Shown here one piece after another: positions 23,324 to 31,129 of a DNA stretch of 64,000 bases. The stretch is taken from the NCBI GenBank assembly GCA_964609825.1, contig CAZSSH010000011.1, forward strand, positions 62,001 to 126,000. The letters run 5' to 3'. Every line of letters begins with the position of its first letter. Within the stretch, counting starts at the first letter, position 1. The notes under the pieces are model-generated. The model worked only from the letters and a program-made list of their open reading frames with translations, did not search any database and was not told where the DNA came from. The DNA comes from CAZSSH01 sp964609825. Its GTDB lineage: Bacteria; Verrucomicrobiota; Lentisphaeria; Victivallales; Victivallaceae. A program made the translations under genes and the position numbers.

Positions 23324-25150
23324 CTAGATTTTAAACACTTCCAATGCGCTTTTGACGTTGCCGAAGGGGGCGCTGACTTGCAGCCCGGCGATGTGCGGGC
23401 GGAGCTTGACATAGGTTTCACGGGCGATCTCGATGCCCATTTTGCGCTGATCGTCCTGATTGGAATAGCGCGCCATTTTTTCCATCACCTCGTCGGGGAC
23501 GACCACCCCGGGGACTTCGGTTTTCATAAATTGGGCGTTGCGCAAGCTCGACAAGGGCCAAATCCCGGCAATGATCGGGATGTTGAGGTCGGCGACCGCC
23601 GCAATCATGGCCAGCAATGGCTCGATGGCAAAGACCGGCTGCGTGATGATGTATTGCGCCCCTGCTTGAACTTTGAGGCGGAGGCGGTTGATTTCCCGGA
23701 CTTTGTCCAAGGCGTTGGGGTCGGCGCCGGAGCCGCCGAAAAAGTTGGTGACTTGGCCGATGCTTTTGCCCGCCAGATCAAGCCCGGTATTGAGTTTGCC
23801 CGCGATTTCAAGGCAGCCGATGGAGTCGACGTCAAAGACCGCGCTGGCAAACGGGTAATCGCCCAGCTTGGGCGGGTCGCCGGTGATGAATAAAATATTG
23901 TTGATCTTGCTTGCCGCGCAGCCGAGGAGGTCGGATTGCATCCCGATCAGGTTGCGGTCGCGGCAGCAGACGTGCAACACAGCCTCAATTTTGGCCTCGT
24001 TTTGGATGGCCAAGGCGGTGATGACGGGGGAAATCCGGGCGCTCGCACGCGGGCCGTCGGGGATGTTGATGGCATCAATGCCGGCGGCGGCGCAAATTTT
24101 GGCTTTTTCCACAGTGGCGGTAAGGTCATAACCCTTTGGGGGGGTGATTTCGACCGAGGTCACAAACTCTTTGTTGATGATTTTGGCGGCAAATTTGGAG
24201 CGCGAGGCGGCCGGCGACGGGGGTTGCGGCGGGTCCTGATTGACGATGCTGACAATCTCGTGCTTTTTGGCGGTCAAAGGTTTGGCCGCCTTGGCGAGTT
24301 CGGCGATGTGCTCGGGGGTAATCCCGCAGCATCCGCCCACCGCGCGCACCCCCAAACTCAAGTAGCGCAAGGCGTAAGTGGTGAGGTACTCGGGGCTGCT
24401 CATATAGATGAAGCGGTTTTCGACATTTTTGGGCGTTCCGGCATTGGGCTGGACGATCACGGGAAGCGTGGTCAATTTGAGTAATTTTTCCACCGCCGGG
24501 AGCATGGCATCGGGTCCGATGTTGCAATTTAAGCCGACGGCGGCGGGCTGCCCGGGCAGCGCGTCAAAAATCCGCAGCAATTTGGTCAAAGGTTCGCCGT
24601 GATTGTTGACCAGATCGCTGTTGACGACGAAACTTGCCACATACTCTTTGGGCTTGGTGAGCTTGACTGCCTCGGCAAAAAACATCGCATCCTCAAGCGA
24701 CGAGATGCTTTCTCCTAAAATAAAATCAACGCCGCCCTCCAATAAGGCGTTGATCTGATCGATCAGACTTTGCACCGCATGTTCGCTGTCCGGGGCGCCG
24801 TGAAGCAAGGTTTTGCCGACCGGGCCCACTGAGCCTGCGATCAAAATATCGTTGCTGCCGATGGCCTCGCGGGCAAGGCGGGCGGCGGCGAGGTTGATCT
24901 CGCGGCTTTTTTCGGCCAGACCAAAGCTGGCCAGATGGTCGGAGTTGGCGCCGTAGCTGTTGGTGGTGATGACATCGGCCCCGGCGTTGACGTAATTTTG
25001 GTGAATTTCTTTGACCAGAGCGGGGTTGCTCAGATTGAGCCCCTCAAACGAGGCGTTGACAAAAACGCCGTGCTTATAAAACTCGGTGCCGTTGGCGCCG
25101 TCAAAGATCAATATTTGGTTTTGAAGTCGGTTTTTGAGCGATTCGGACAT
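23324..25150 (-). CDS. bifunctional homocysteine S-methyltransferase / methylenetetrahydrofolate reductase
   Basis: 608 residues from the ATG at 25150 (AAAGGGAAAG just upstream). N-terminal Pfam S-methyl_trans domain (about 1-290): FDGANGTEFY, LNCNIGP and the zinc-binding GGCCGITPEHI, three cysteines in all. C-terminal MetF-like FAD domain (about 325-608): VTSVEITPPKGYD, LFITGDPPKLGDYP and YIITQPVF. This is the fusion type known from Bacillus YitJ. It can make 5-methyltetrahydrofolate and pass a methyl group to homocysteine. It is divergent from the metH genes at 25251, with about 100 bases between, and converges on the RecB-like gene with a three-base gap. Confidence 0.92.
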   Translation of the reverse strand: MSESLKNRLQNQILIFDGANGTEFYKHGVFVNASFEGLNLSNPALVKEIHQNYVNAGADVITTNSYGANSDHLASFGLAEKSREINLAAARLAREAIGSNDILIAGSVGPVGKTLLHGAPDSEHAVQSLIDQINALLEGGVDFILGESISSLEDAMFFAEAVKLTKPKEYVASFVVNSDLVNNHGEPLTKLLRIFDALPGQPAAVGLNCNIGPDAMLPAVEKLLKLTTLPVIVQPNAGTPKNVENRFIYMSSPEYLTTYALRYLSLGVRAVGGCCGITPEHIAELAKAAKPLTAKKHEIVSIVNQDPPQPPSPAASRSKFAAKIINKEFVTSVEITPPKGYDLTATVEKAKICAAAGIDAINIPDGPRASARISPVITALAIQNEAKIEAVLHVCCRDRNLIGMQSDLLGCAASKINNILFITGDPPKLGDYPFASAVFDVDSIGCLEIAGKLNTGLDLAGKSIGQVTNFFGGSGADPNALDKVREINRLRLKVQAGAQYIITQPVFAIEPLLAMIAAVADLNIPIIAGIWPLSSLRNAQFMKTEVPGVVVPDEVMEKMARYSNQDDQRKMGIEIARETYVKLRPHIAGLQVSAPFGNVKSALEVFKI

Positions 25151-25250
25151 AGCTTTCCCTTTGTACATAACACTTTCATCATCATAATATATCACAAATA
25201 ATCCAGCTTTGCCAGTTGTTTTTTCAGGATTTTGGTGGTAAATTAATGGC

Positions 25251-25874
25251 ATGCAAACAATCCCGGTTAAAAAATTTGACCCGATCCGGCTGCCGCTTCC
25301 CAAGGATGCGGTATTGGCCCGGCTTGGCCGAAACCGCCACAAAGCGGCGCTGAGCGTGGAGCAGACGCGCTCAATAGAGAGTGCGATGCGCGCGGCTTTT
25401 GAGTGCTGCAATTTGCGGGGCGCGTATGCGTTGCTCCCCGTGCAAATCCTTGACGGCGACCAAATCCAAATCGGCGACTGGCCGGTTTTTGCGAGCAGCG
25501 ATGTCGCCAAACGGCTGGCGCATTGCCGCGAAGTTCTGGTGATGGTCGCGTTTGCGGGAAGTGAAGTCTCCAAACAGGCGGCAATGTATATGGCTGATGG
25601 CGAAGGTTTTAAGGCCTTGGTGTTTGACGCGGTGGGGAGCGAGAGCGCCGACGCGGCGATGGATTTTGTCGAGCAGCAGGCGGCGCGCGAATTGCGGCGA
25701 AACAGTAAAAGTATTTTGGGGAACCGGTTTTCGCCCGGGTATCAAGACTTTCCGCTTGCGTGTCAAGCGGACTTTTGCCGTTTCTTTGACTTAAAAAACT
25801 GGGGAATTTTCCTCACTGCCGACTGTATTTTTGTCCCCGAAAAGACGGTGACGGCGCTGGCCGGCGTCCGCTGA
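25251..25874 (+). CDS. stand-alone MetH reactivation domain-like protein
   Basis: A 207-residue protein whose C-terminal half matches the S-adenosylmethionine-binding activation domain of cobalamin-dependent methionine synthase: NRFSPGYQDFPLACQ, WGIFLTADCIFVPEKTVTAL. In Escherichia coli this domain is fused to MetH, where it reductively remethylates inactive cob(II)alamin. Here it is separate, as in Thermotoga, and the MetH encoded 44 bases downstream lacks exactly this domain. The pair therefore makes one complete system. The ribosome binding site is weak (GGTGG, long spacing). The MetH partner assignment is strong by complementarity. Confidence 0.87.
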   Translation: MQTIPVKKFDPIRLPLPKDAVLARLGRNRHKAALSVEQTRSIESAMRAAFECCNLRGAYALLPVQILDGDQIQIGDWPVFASSDVAKRLAHCREVLVMVAFAGSEVSKQAAMYMADGEGFKALVFDAVGSESADAAMDFVEQQAARELRRNSKSILGNRFSPGYQDFPLACQADFCRFFDLKNWGIFLTADCIFVPEKTVTALAGVR

Positions 25875-25918
25875 CAAATGATAACAATGCTCTTTGAGCC
25901 AAGCATAAGGAATACAAG

Positions 25919-28303
25919 ATGACCGTATCAAATAAACTTTTGGTGTTGTGCCGCAATCAAGTCGTGATTTTGGACGGTGCCACCGGCACCGAGCTCATCA
26001 AGCGAGGAATGGGGCAGGGAGTGTCGCCAGAGCTATGGTGCATCGAGCACCCGGAAGCGGTCAACAGTGTCCAAAACGCCTACGTCGCGGCGGGTTCGCA
26101 TATCGTTTATGCTCCCACCTTTGGCGCCAACCGCGTCAAGTTGGCCGAATTCGGCCGGGCTGACGATGTCAGGGAGATCAACCGGGTTTTGGCGCAAAAC
26201 TGCCGTACCAATCTGGGCAAGCGCTGTCTCTTGTTTGGCGACATGTCGCCCACCGGACTTTTTGCCGAACCCTTTGGCGATACCAAGTTTGAGGAGTTGG
26301 TTGACATTTATAAAGAGCAGGTTGCCGGACTCTTGGCGGGCGGCGTCGACGGGTTCGCGATTGAGACCATGTTTGACTTGCAGGAGGCGCGGGCGGCTTT
26401 GCTCGCGGTCAAAGAATCCTGTGATCTTCCTGTCTTGGTGACGATGACTTTTGAGGCATCCGGTCGGACGTTGACCGGCAATACCCCGTTGGCGGCGCTG
26501 CTCGCCTTGCAGGGTTTGGGCGCGGACGCCTTTGGCTGCAATTGCTCGACCGGCCCCGAGGCGATGGCCAAAATCATGGCGGACTTGAAGCCTTATGCCA
26601 AAATCCCGCTGTTGGCCAAGCCCAATGCCGGGTTGCCGCAGCTGCAAAACGACGGTCGCACGGTTTTCAGTTTGGGCGCAATCGACTTTGGCGTCCAAGC
26701 TTCGCAACTCATCGATTTTGGCGCCAATCTGGTCGGCGGCTGCTGCGGGACCACGCCTGAGCACATTGCCGAATTGGCCAAACATGCCAAAACCATGACG
26801 GCAAAGCTGGCCAAGGCCGAGAAGTTGACGGTGATTTCTTCGTCTCGCCGGGTCTGTGAATTCGGCCCCGGCTGTCCGACCGTCCCGATCGGCGAACGCA
26901 TCAACCCGACCGGCAAAAAAGAGCTGCAAAACCAGTTGCGCAACCATGATTTAAGCATGGTTTGCGATTTTGCCTATGAGCAGCAGGCTGCGGGGGCGGA
27001 GGTCTTGGATGTCAACTGCGGGCTCTCGGGGATTGACGAAGTTGCAACCATGGCCGAGATTGTGATGGAGCTCTCGCGGATTACCGAGCTACCTTTGTGC
27101 ATCGACTCAACCAAGCCCGAAGTGGTGGAGAAGGCATTGCGTCTGTATCCCGGACGGGCACTCTTAAACTCGATTTCGGCCGAACGCGTACGTTTGGAGA
27201 AATTGCTACCCGTGGCGGCCAAATACGGCGCATTGTTCATCGCCTTGCCGCTCGCAGACGAGGGGATCGCCCCCACCGCCGAGGGGCGGTTGGCGGTCTC
27301 CGAGAGCATCGTCAAAGAGGCGGTCAAGTATGGCTATGCCCCCGCCGAGATGGTGATTGACCCCTTGATAATGACGGTTTCCTCCGATGTTTCGGCGCCG
27401 TCGGTGTCGCTCGATGTGATTGCCGGAGCCAAGGCGCGCGGCTACAGCGCGGTCTGCGGGCTCTCCAACGTAAGCTTCGGGATGCCCGAGCGCAAACACC
27501 TCAATGCTGCGATGTTGACTTTGGCCGTCCGTGCCGGGCTGGATATGGCGATTGTCAACCCTTGTGACGCGATGCTGATGAATACGCTGGCGGCGGTTGA
27601 GGCCCTGACCGGCAAAGACCGCGAGCTGCGGCGCTACATCAAGCGCTTTACCGAGCAACCGTCGGAAGTCGCCGCCAACGATATTTTGTCCAAAATCAAG
27701 CAGGCCGTCCATCAGGGCGACGCCAATAAAATCAACGGGTTGATTGCCGAGGCGCTCAAGGAATTTGCCGCCGGAGTGATCGTCGAGCAGGGCTTGATCG
27801 CCGCCATCAATCAGGTCGGCGTCTGGTTTGAGCAAAAGAAATATTTTTTGCCGCAACTGGTGATGAGCGCCGACGCGATGCGCTGCGGTTTTGACTACCT
27901 TGAGCCGTATCTCACCAAAACACCGGAAGCGGCGGCCAAGGCCAAAATTATTTTGGCGACGGTCGAGGGCGATGTCCATGACATCGGCAAAAACATCGTC
28001 GGCTTGATGCTTAAAAACTATGGTTTTCAGGTCATCGATCTCGGCAAAGACGTGGCCGCCGCCAAAATTCTGGCTGCCGCCAAACAGGAAAATGCGTCGA
28101 TGGTCGGGCTCTCGGCCTTGATGACCACTACCATGCCGAGGATGCGTGAAGTCGTTGAGCTCTTTCGCCAAAACAATATGGGTCACATCCAGTTTTTGAT
28201 CGGCGGGGCGGTGGTGGACCAAAATTATGCCGACAGCATTGGGGCCGCGTATGCCGCCGACGCGATGGCGGCGGTGAAGCTCGCGCATCAATTTTCCAAA
28301 TAA
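25919..28303 (+). CDS. metH: cobalamin-dependent methionine synthase MetH lacking the reactivation domain
   Basis: 794 residues (full MetH is about 1200). Domains: homocysteine-binding (about 1-295; LDGATGTEL, GCNCSTGPE, GGCCGTTPEH zinc ligands), methyltetrahydrofolate-binding pterin domain (about 320-590; IGERINPTGKKEL, DVNCG, IDSTKPEV), cap (about 615-670) and the B12-binding domain with D685-x-H687-x-x-G690 (GDVHDIGKN), where His687 is the cobalt ligand. The C-terminal S-adenosylmethionine domain is missing and is supplied by the gene just upstream. AAGGAA precedes the ATG. It makes methionine from homocysteine and 5-methyltetrahydrofolate. A bidirectional terminator follows. Confidence 0.95.
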   Translation: MTVSNKLLVLCRNQVVILDGATGTELIKRGMGQGVSPELWCIEHPEAVNSVQNAYVAAGSHIVYAPTFGANRVKLAEFGRADDVREINRVLAQNCRTNLGKRCLLFGDMSPTGLFAEPFGDTKFEELVDIYKEQVAGLLAGGVDGFAIETMFDLQEARAALLAVKESCDLPVLVTMTFEASGRTLTGNTPLAALLALQGLGADAFGCNCSTGPEAMAKIMADLKPYAKIPLLAKPNAGLPQLQNDGRTVFSLGAIDFGVQASQLIDFGANLVGGCCGTTPEHIAELAKHAKTMTAKLAKAEKLTVISSSRRVCEFGPGCPTVPIGERINPTGKKELQNQLRNHDLSMVCDFAYEQQAAGAEVLDVNCGLSGIDEVATMAEIVMELSRITELPLCIDSTKPEVVEKALRLYPGRALLNSISAERVRLEKLLPVAAKYGALFIALPLADEGIAPTAEGRLAVSESIVKEAVKYGYAPAEMVIDPLIMTVSSDVSAPSVSLDVIAGAKARGYSAVCGLSNVSFGMPERKHLNAAMLTLAVRAGLDMAIVNPCDAMLMNTLAAVEALTGKDRELRRYIKRFTEQPSEVAANDILSKIKQAVHQGDANKINGLIAEALKEFAAGVIVEQGLIAAINQVGVWFEQKKYFLPQLVMSADAMRCGFDYLEPYLTKTPEAAAKAKIILATVEGDVHDIGKNIVGLMLKNYGFQVIDLGKDVAAAKILAAAKQENASMVGLSALMTTTMPRMREVVELFRQNNMGHIQFLIGGAVVDQNYADSIGAAYAADAMAAVKLAHQFSK

Positions 28304-28319
28304 CAAAACGAAACAAAAA

Positions 28320-28360
28320 AAGCGCCGAAAATCACTCATTGATTTCCGGCGCTTATTTTT
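28320..28360. terminator. bidirectional terminator between metH and galM
   Basis: AAGCGCCGAAAATCA (28320-28334) pairs with TGATTTCCGGCGCTT (28340-28354) with one mismatch and a five-base loop. A-rich sequence lies on the left (28311-28319) and a T run on the right (28356-28361), so it can stop both convergent transcripts. Confidence 0.8.
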
Positions 28361-28366
28361 TGTCGG

Positions 28367-29398
28367 TTACTTCATCACTGCCGCGGCATCGGCATTGACC
28401 TCAAAGTGGTAGACGGTCAGCTGACGGTAAACTTGACCCGGCTCGAGTTTGGGCGAGGGGAAGTTGGGGTGGTTGACCGCGTCGGGCCAGTTTTGCGCCT
28501 CGAGGCAAAAGCCGCTGAATTGCGGGTAGCCGTTGGCCGTGCCGTCCAAAAAGTAGCCGGTGTAAAACTGGATGCCGGGGGTGGTCGTCGAGACGGTGAG
28601 CAAAATTCCCGTTTTTTGCGAATAAACTTTGGCGACGCCGCGTTTGAAATTGCCCTCGACGCTGTCCAAAATAAAGTTAGTGTCCATTCCGTCGGGAAGC
28701 AACCGGAAAATCCCGGCGAAACTCCGCCAGTGCCGCAAATCATAGGGCGAATCGGCGGTCGGGAGATTGATCCCGGTGGGGAGCAGATTTTTGACATCGG
28801 TGTAGTAATCCGCCTTGAGCTGGATGGCGTGGCCGTCAAAATTGTGGGCGTCCTCGCCGTTGAGGTTAAAATAATTGTGGTTGGTCAAGGCGACCACGGT
28901 GGTTTGATCGCAGACGGCACGGTACTCGATGGCCAGATCGTCGTTGTCGGTAATGGTGTACCAAACCTCAACCGTGAGCTTGCCCGGGTATCCGGCGTCG
29001 CCGTCGGGGCTCACCAGCGTAAGCTTGAGCGAGGAGTCGTTGATGACCTCCGACTCCCAGAGCCGACGGCCGTAGCACTCGCCGCCGTGGAGCGAGACTT
29101 CGCCGCGGTTGGAGGCAACTTGATAACTTTTGCCGTAAAGCGAAAATTTGGAACCGGAGATGCGGTTGGCCACGCGCCCGATCAAGACCCCGAAGTAGGG
29201 CGGATTTTGGATGTAATCTTCCGGCTTGGTGAAACCGAGCGCCACGTTGCGCACTTGGCCGTCCTTGTCGGGCACCAGCAGTTTGACGATTGCGCCCCCA
29301 AAGTCGGAGATGTCCGCGCCGAAGCCGTTGGCGTTGCGCAGCGAAAAAAGTTTGGCCTGACGGCCGTCGGGAAGTTTAAAAAAATCAGTGCTTTTCAT
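28367..29398 (-). CDS. galM: aldose 1-epimerase (galactose mutarotase)
   Basis: A 343-residue beta-sandwich enzyme that interconverts alpha and beta anomers of galactose or glucose. Family motifs are FGVLIGRVANRISGSKF, VSLHGG, VALTNHNYFNL (usual TNHSYFNL), LPTGINLPT and the C-terminal FCLEAQNWPDAVNH that contains the catalytic glutamate. Both histidines (LHGG, NHNYFN) are present. No signal peptide. Its start overlaps the rnhC stop region by 14 bases, so it is the last gene of a recR-rnhC-galM run. No other galactose genes lie nearby. Confidence 0.93.
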   Translation of the reverse strand: MKSTDFFKLPDGRQAKLFSLRNANGFGADISDFGGAIVKLLVPDKDGQVRNVALGFTKPEDYIQNPPYFGVLIGRVANRISGSKFSLYGKSYQVASNRGEVSLHGGECYGRRLWESEVINDSSLKLTLVSPDGDAGYPGKLTVEVWYTITDNDDLAIEYRAVCDQTTVVALTNHNYFNLNGEDAHNFDGHAIQLKADYYTDVKNLLPTGINLPTADSPYDLRHWRSFAGIFRLLPDGMDTNFILDSVEGNFKRGVAKVYSQKTGILLTVSTTTPGIQFYTGYFLDGTANGYPQFSGFCLEAQNWPDAVNHPNFPSPKLEPGQVYRQLTVYHFEVNADAAAVMK

Positions 29399-30332
29399 CG
29401 ATCGGGATTCCTGTCAAAATATTGTAAGTTTTAAAATGGGTTTTGGCGCAACGGTGGAAAATCTCGGCCCCATACTGGGCGAAAAGCTCGCGGCCGGTCT
29501 TTAACACTTGCTCGCCGGCTCCTTTGGGGAGCTCGACTTTGAGATCGTTTTTAAGTTTGTCCATGCCGCGCAAAAATTGTTCACGGGCGAGAATACTCGC
29601 CGCAGCCACCGCGATATCGCGCTCGGCCTTGGTTTCCTGATCAAGTTTGATCGTTTTGCCGCGGGTCATCAACGCGCGTTGGATCAAATGCTCGGACCCG
29701 AACTTGTCGGAGAGCATACGGGGGCAGCCGGGAACTTTTTCCAGCAAATTTTCGATAATGCGGGCGTGGCCCCAGGCCAGCAGCCGGTTAAGATTGCCGA
29801 CTTGACGATAGAGGCGGTTGTAAGCCTCCGGGCCGATGGTGACGGTGGAAAATTTGCCGTTGACAATTTGGCGGATTTTGGGCGCGAGATCAAAGATTTT
29901 TTGTGAGCTTTTAATCAATTTGGAGTCGCAGACGCCGATTTTGGCCAATTCGGGGCCGGTTTTGGCATCGACATACACCCCGGCGATGGCCAGCGGACCG
30001 AAAAAATCCCCTTTGCCGCTTTCGTCGACGCCGCCATGCGGGTCAATTGCGGCCGAAGTTTCGGCGGCGGCGCGGGTTTCGGCGGGGTAGGTAAGAGAAG
30101 TGTTGTGCAAAATCTCCGGCTCAAGGGTAAAGGCGACAAAATCGGCCGCATTTTTGCCTTGGATGGTGACTTTGCCGCTTGTGTATGCCGATATGCCGAC
30201 ACCGTCCCCGGCGGCTTTAAAATGCATGTAGGGTCCGTCGGTGATTTCCCATCCTTTGCCCTCAATAATGACCGCAAGATCGCGGATTTGGTTGGCACTC
30301 AGGGTACAGACAAAATTTTTGGCGGGAGGCAT
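29385..30332 (-). CDS. rnhC: ribonuclease HIII
   Basis: 315 residues, the normal length for RNase HIII. A basic N-terminal substrate-binding domain (about 1-85) precedes the RNase H fold that begins with GVDESGKGDFFGPL, giving the DE-G-KG-x-FFGP signature that separates HIII from HII. Further acidic positions appear in VCDSK and in LDQETKAERDIAVAAASILAR. It removes RNA from RNA/DNA hybrids. It follows recR directly (stop and start adjacent at 30332/30333) and overlaps galM. Confidence 0.93.
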   Translation of the reverse strand: MPPAKNFVCTLSANQIRDLAVIIEGKGWEITDGPYMHFKAAGDGVGISAYTSGKVTIQGKNAADFVAFTLEPEILHNTSLTYPAETRAAAETSAAIDPHGGVDESGKGDFFGPLAIAGVYVDAKTGPELAKIGVCDSKLIKSSQKIFDLAPKIRQIVNGKFSTVTIGPEAYNRLYRQVGNLNRLLAWGHARIIENLLEKVPGCPRMLSDKFGSEHLIQRALMTRGKTIKLDQETKAERDIAVAAASILAREQFLRGMDKLKNDLKVELPKGAGEQVLKTGRELFAQYGAEIFHRCAKTHFKTYNILTGIPIDEKH

Positions 30333-30935
30333 CTAAAGTTTGATCCTTCCGTTTAGCGCGGCAGCGATGGTGACGCCGTCGGCGTAGGACAAATTGGCCC
30401 CGGCGGGAATGCCCTGGGCCAGCTGGCTCGTGCTGACGCCGCAGTCTTTGAGCAAATCGGCAAGGTAAACGGCAGTCGCGCGCCCCTCGACATCGGAGCT
30501 CAGTGCCAAAATGATTTCTTTGACCGTGCCGGAGTCAGCTTTCTTTAACAAGGTGTCGATGTTAAGCTGGTCGGCGCCGACGCCGTTGAGCGGCGAGAGT
30601 TTCCCCCCCAAACAATGGTAGATGCCCTTAAACACATTGCTCGCCTCAATCACAAAAATTTGACTCGGATCCTCCACCACGCAGATTTGCGCGCGGTCGC
30701 GGTGGGGCTGGCGGCAAATGAGGCAAAGCTCGCCGGCTGCCGCCAACGCGCCGCACTCGGGGCAGAGGCCGATTTTTTGCGGCAACTGACCGATGATCTG
30801 ACCAAACAAGGCGAGTTTTTCGGCATCCCAGTCGAGCATGGCAAGCGCCATACGTTCGGCGCCGCGGCGGCCGACTCCGGGGAGTTTCTTTAAAAAGGCG
30901 ATCAATTCTTCGATGGCATCCGGGTATTTTGACAT
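30333..30935 (-). CDS. recR: recombination mediator protein RecR
   Basis: 200 residues from the ATG at 30935, seven bases after AAGGA; an in-frame ATG at 30959 gives an atypical extension and lacks such a site. Helix-hairpin-helix start (LKKLPGVGRRGAERMAL), a four-cysteine zinc finger (CPECGALAAAGELCLIC) and a Toprim domain (ICVVEDPSQIFVIE, LALSSDVEGRATAVYL). RecR acts with RecO (and RecF) to load RecA at gaps. First gene of the minus-strand run recR-rnhC-galM, divergent from the SPFH operon. Confidence 0.95.
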   Translation of the reverse strand: MSKYPDAIEELIAFLKKLPGVGRRGAERMALAMLDWDAEKLALFGQIIGQLPQKIGLCPECGALAAAGELCLICRQPHRDRAQICVVEDPSQIFVIEASNVFKGIYHCLGGKLSPLNGVGADQLNIDTLLKKADSGTVKEIILALSSDVEGRATAVYLADLLKDCGVSTSQLAQGIPAGANLSYADGVTIAAALNGRIKL

Positions 30936-31042
30936 GGTAAAATCCTTGTTTCTATCCATAAAATATACCGGAAAAAGCGGTTTTTCAAATCCATTTTTGT
31001 TATAAAAAACGGTTAATTTTTTAACAAACTCAAAAAATACGC

Positions 31043-31071
31043 TTGTTATTTCAGAGTTGAGGGTGTATTAA
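31043..31071 (+). promoter_or_regulatory. putative promoter of the SPFH/P-ATPase/ABC operon
   Basis: -35 TTGTTA (31043-31048), a 17-base spacer and -10 TATTAA (31066-31071), about 60 bases before the GTG start at 31130. The whole 30936-31129 gap is A+T-rich and would also hold the recR promoter; no other gene is visible in it. Confidence 0.45.
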
Positions 31072-31129
31072 TATATCGTGTGCATGTTTATTGGTATAAG
31101 TTCCCCAAAATGGATAAAAGGAGAAAAAG

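Noticed and set aside
25151..25250. S-adenosylmethionine or cobalamin riboswitch between the methionine genes
   Set aside because: Only 100 A+T-rich bases are available and no conserved riboswitch core is visible.
25151..25573. Upstream extension of the methyltransferase-MTHFR fusion on the minus strand
   Set aside because: It would run through the opposite-strand MetH activation gene; the ATG at 25150 has a good ribosome binding site and matches the family start.
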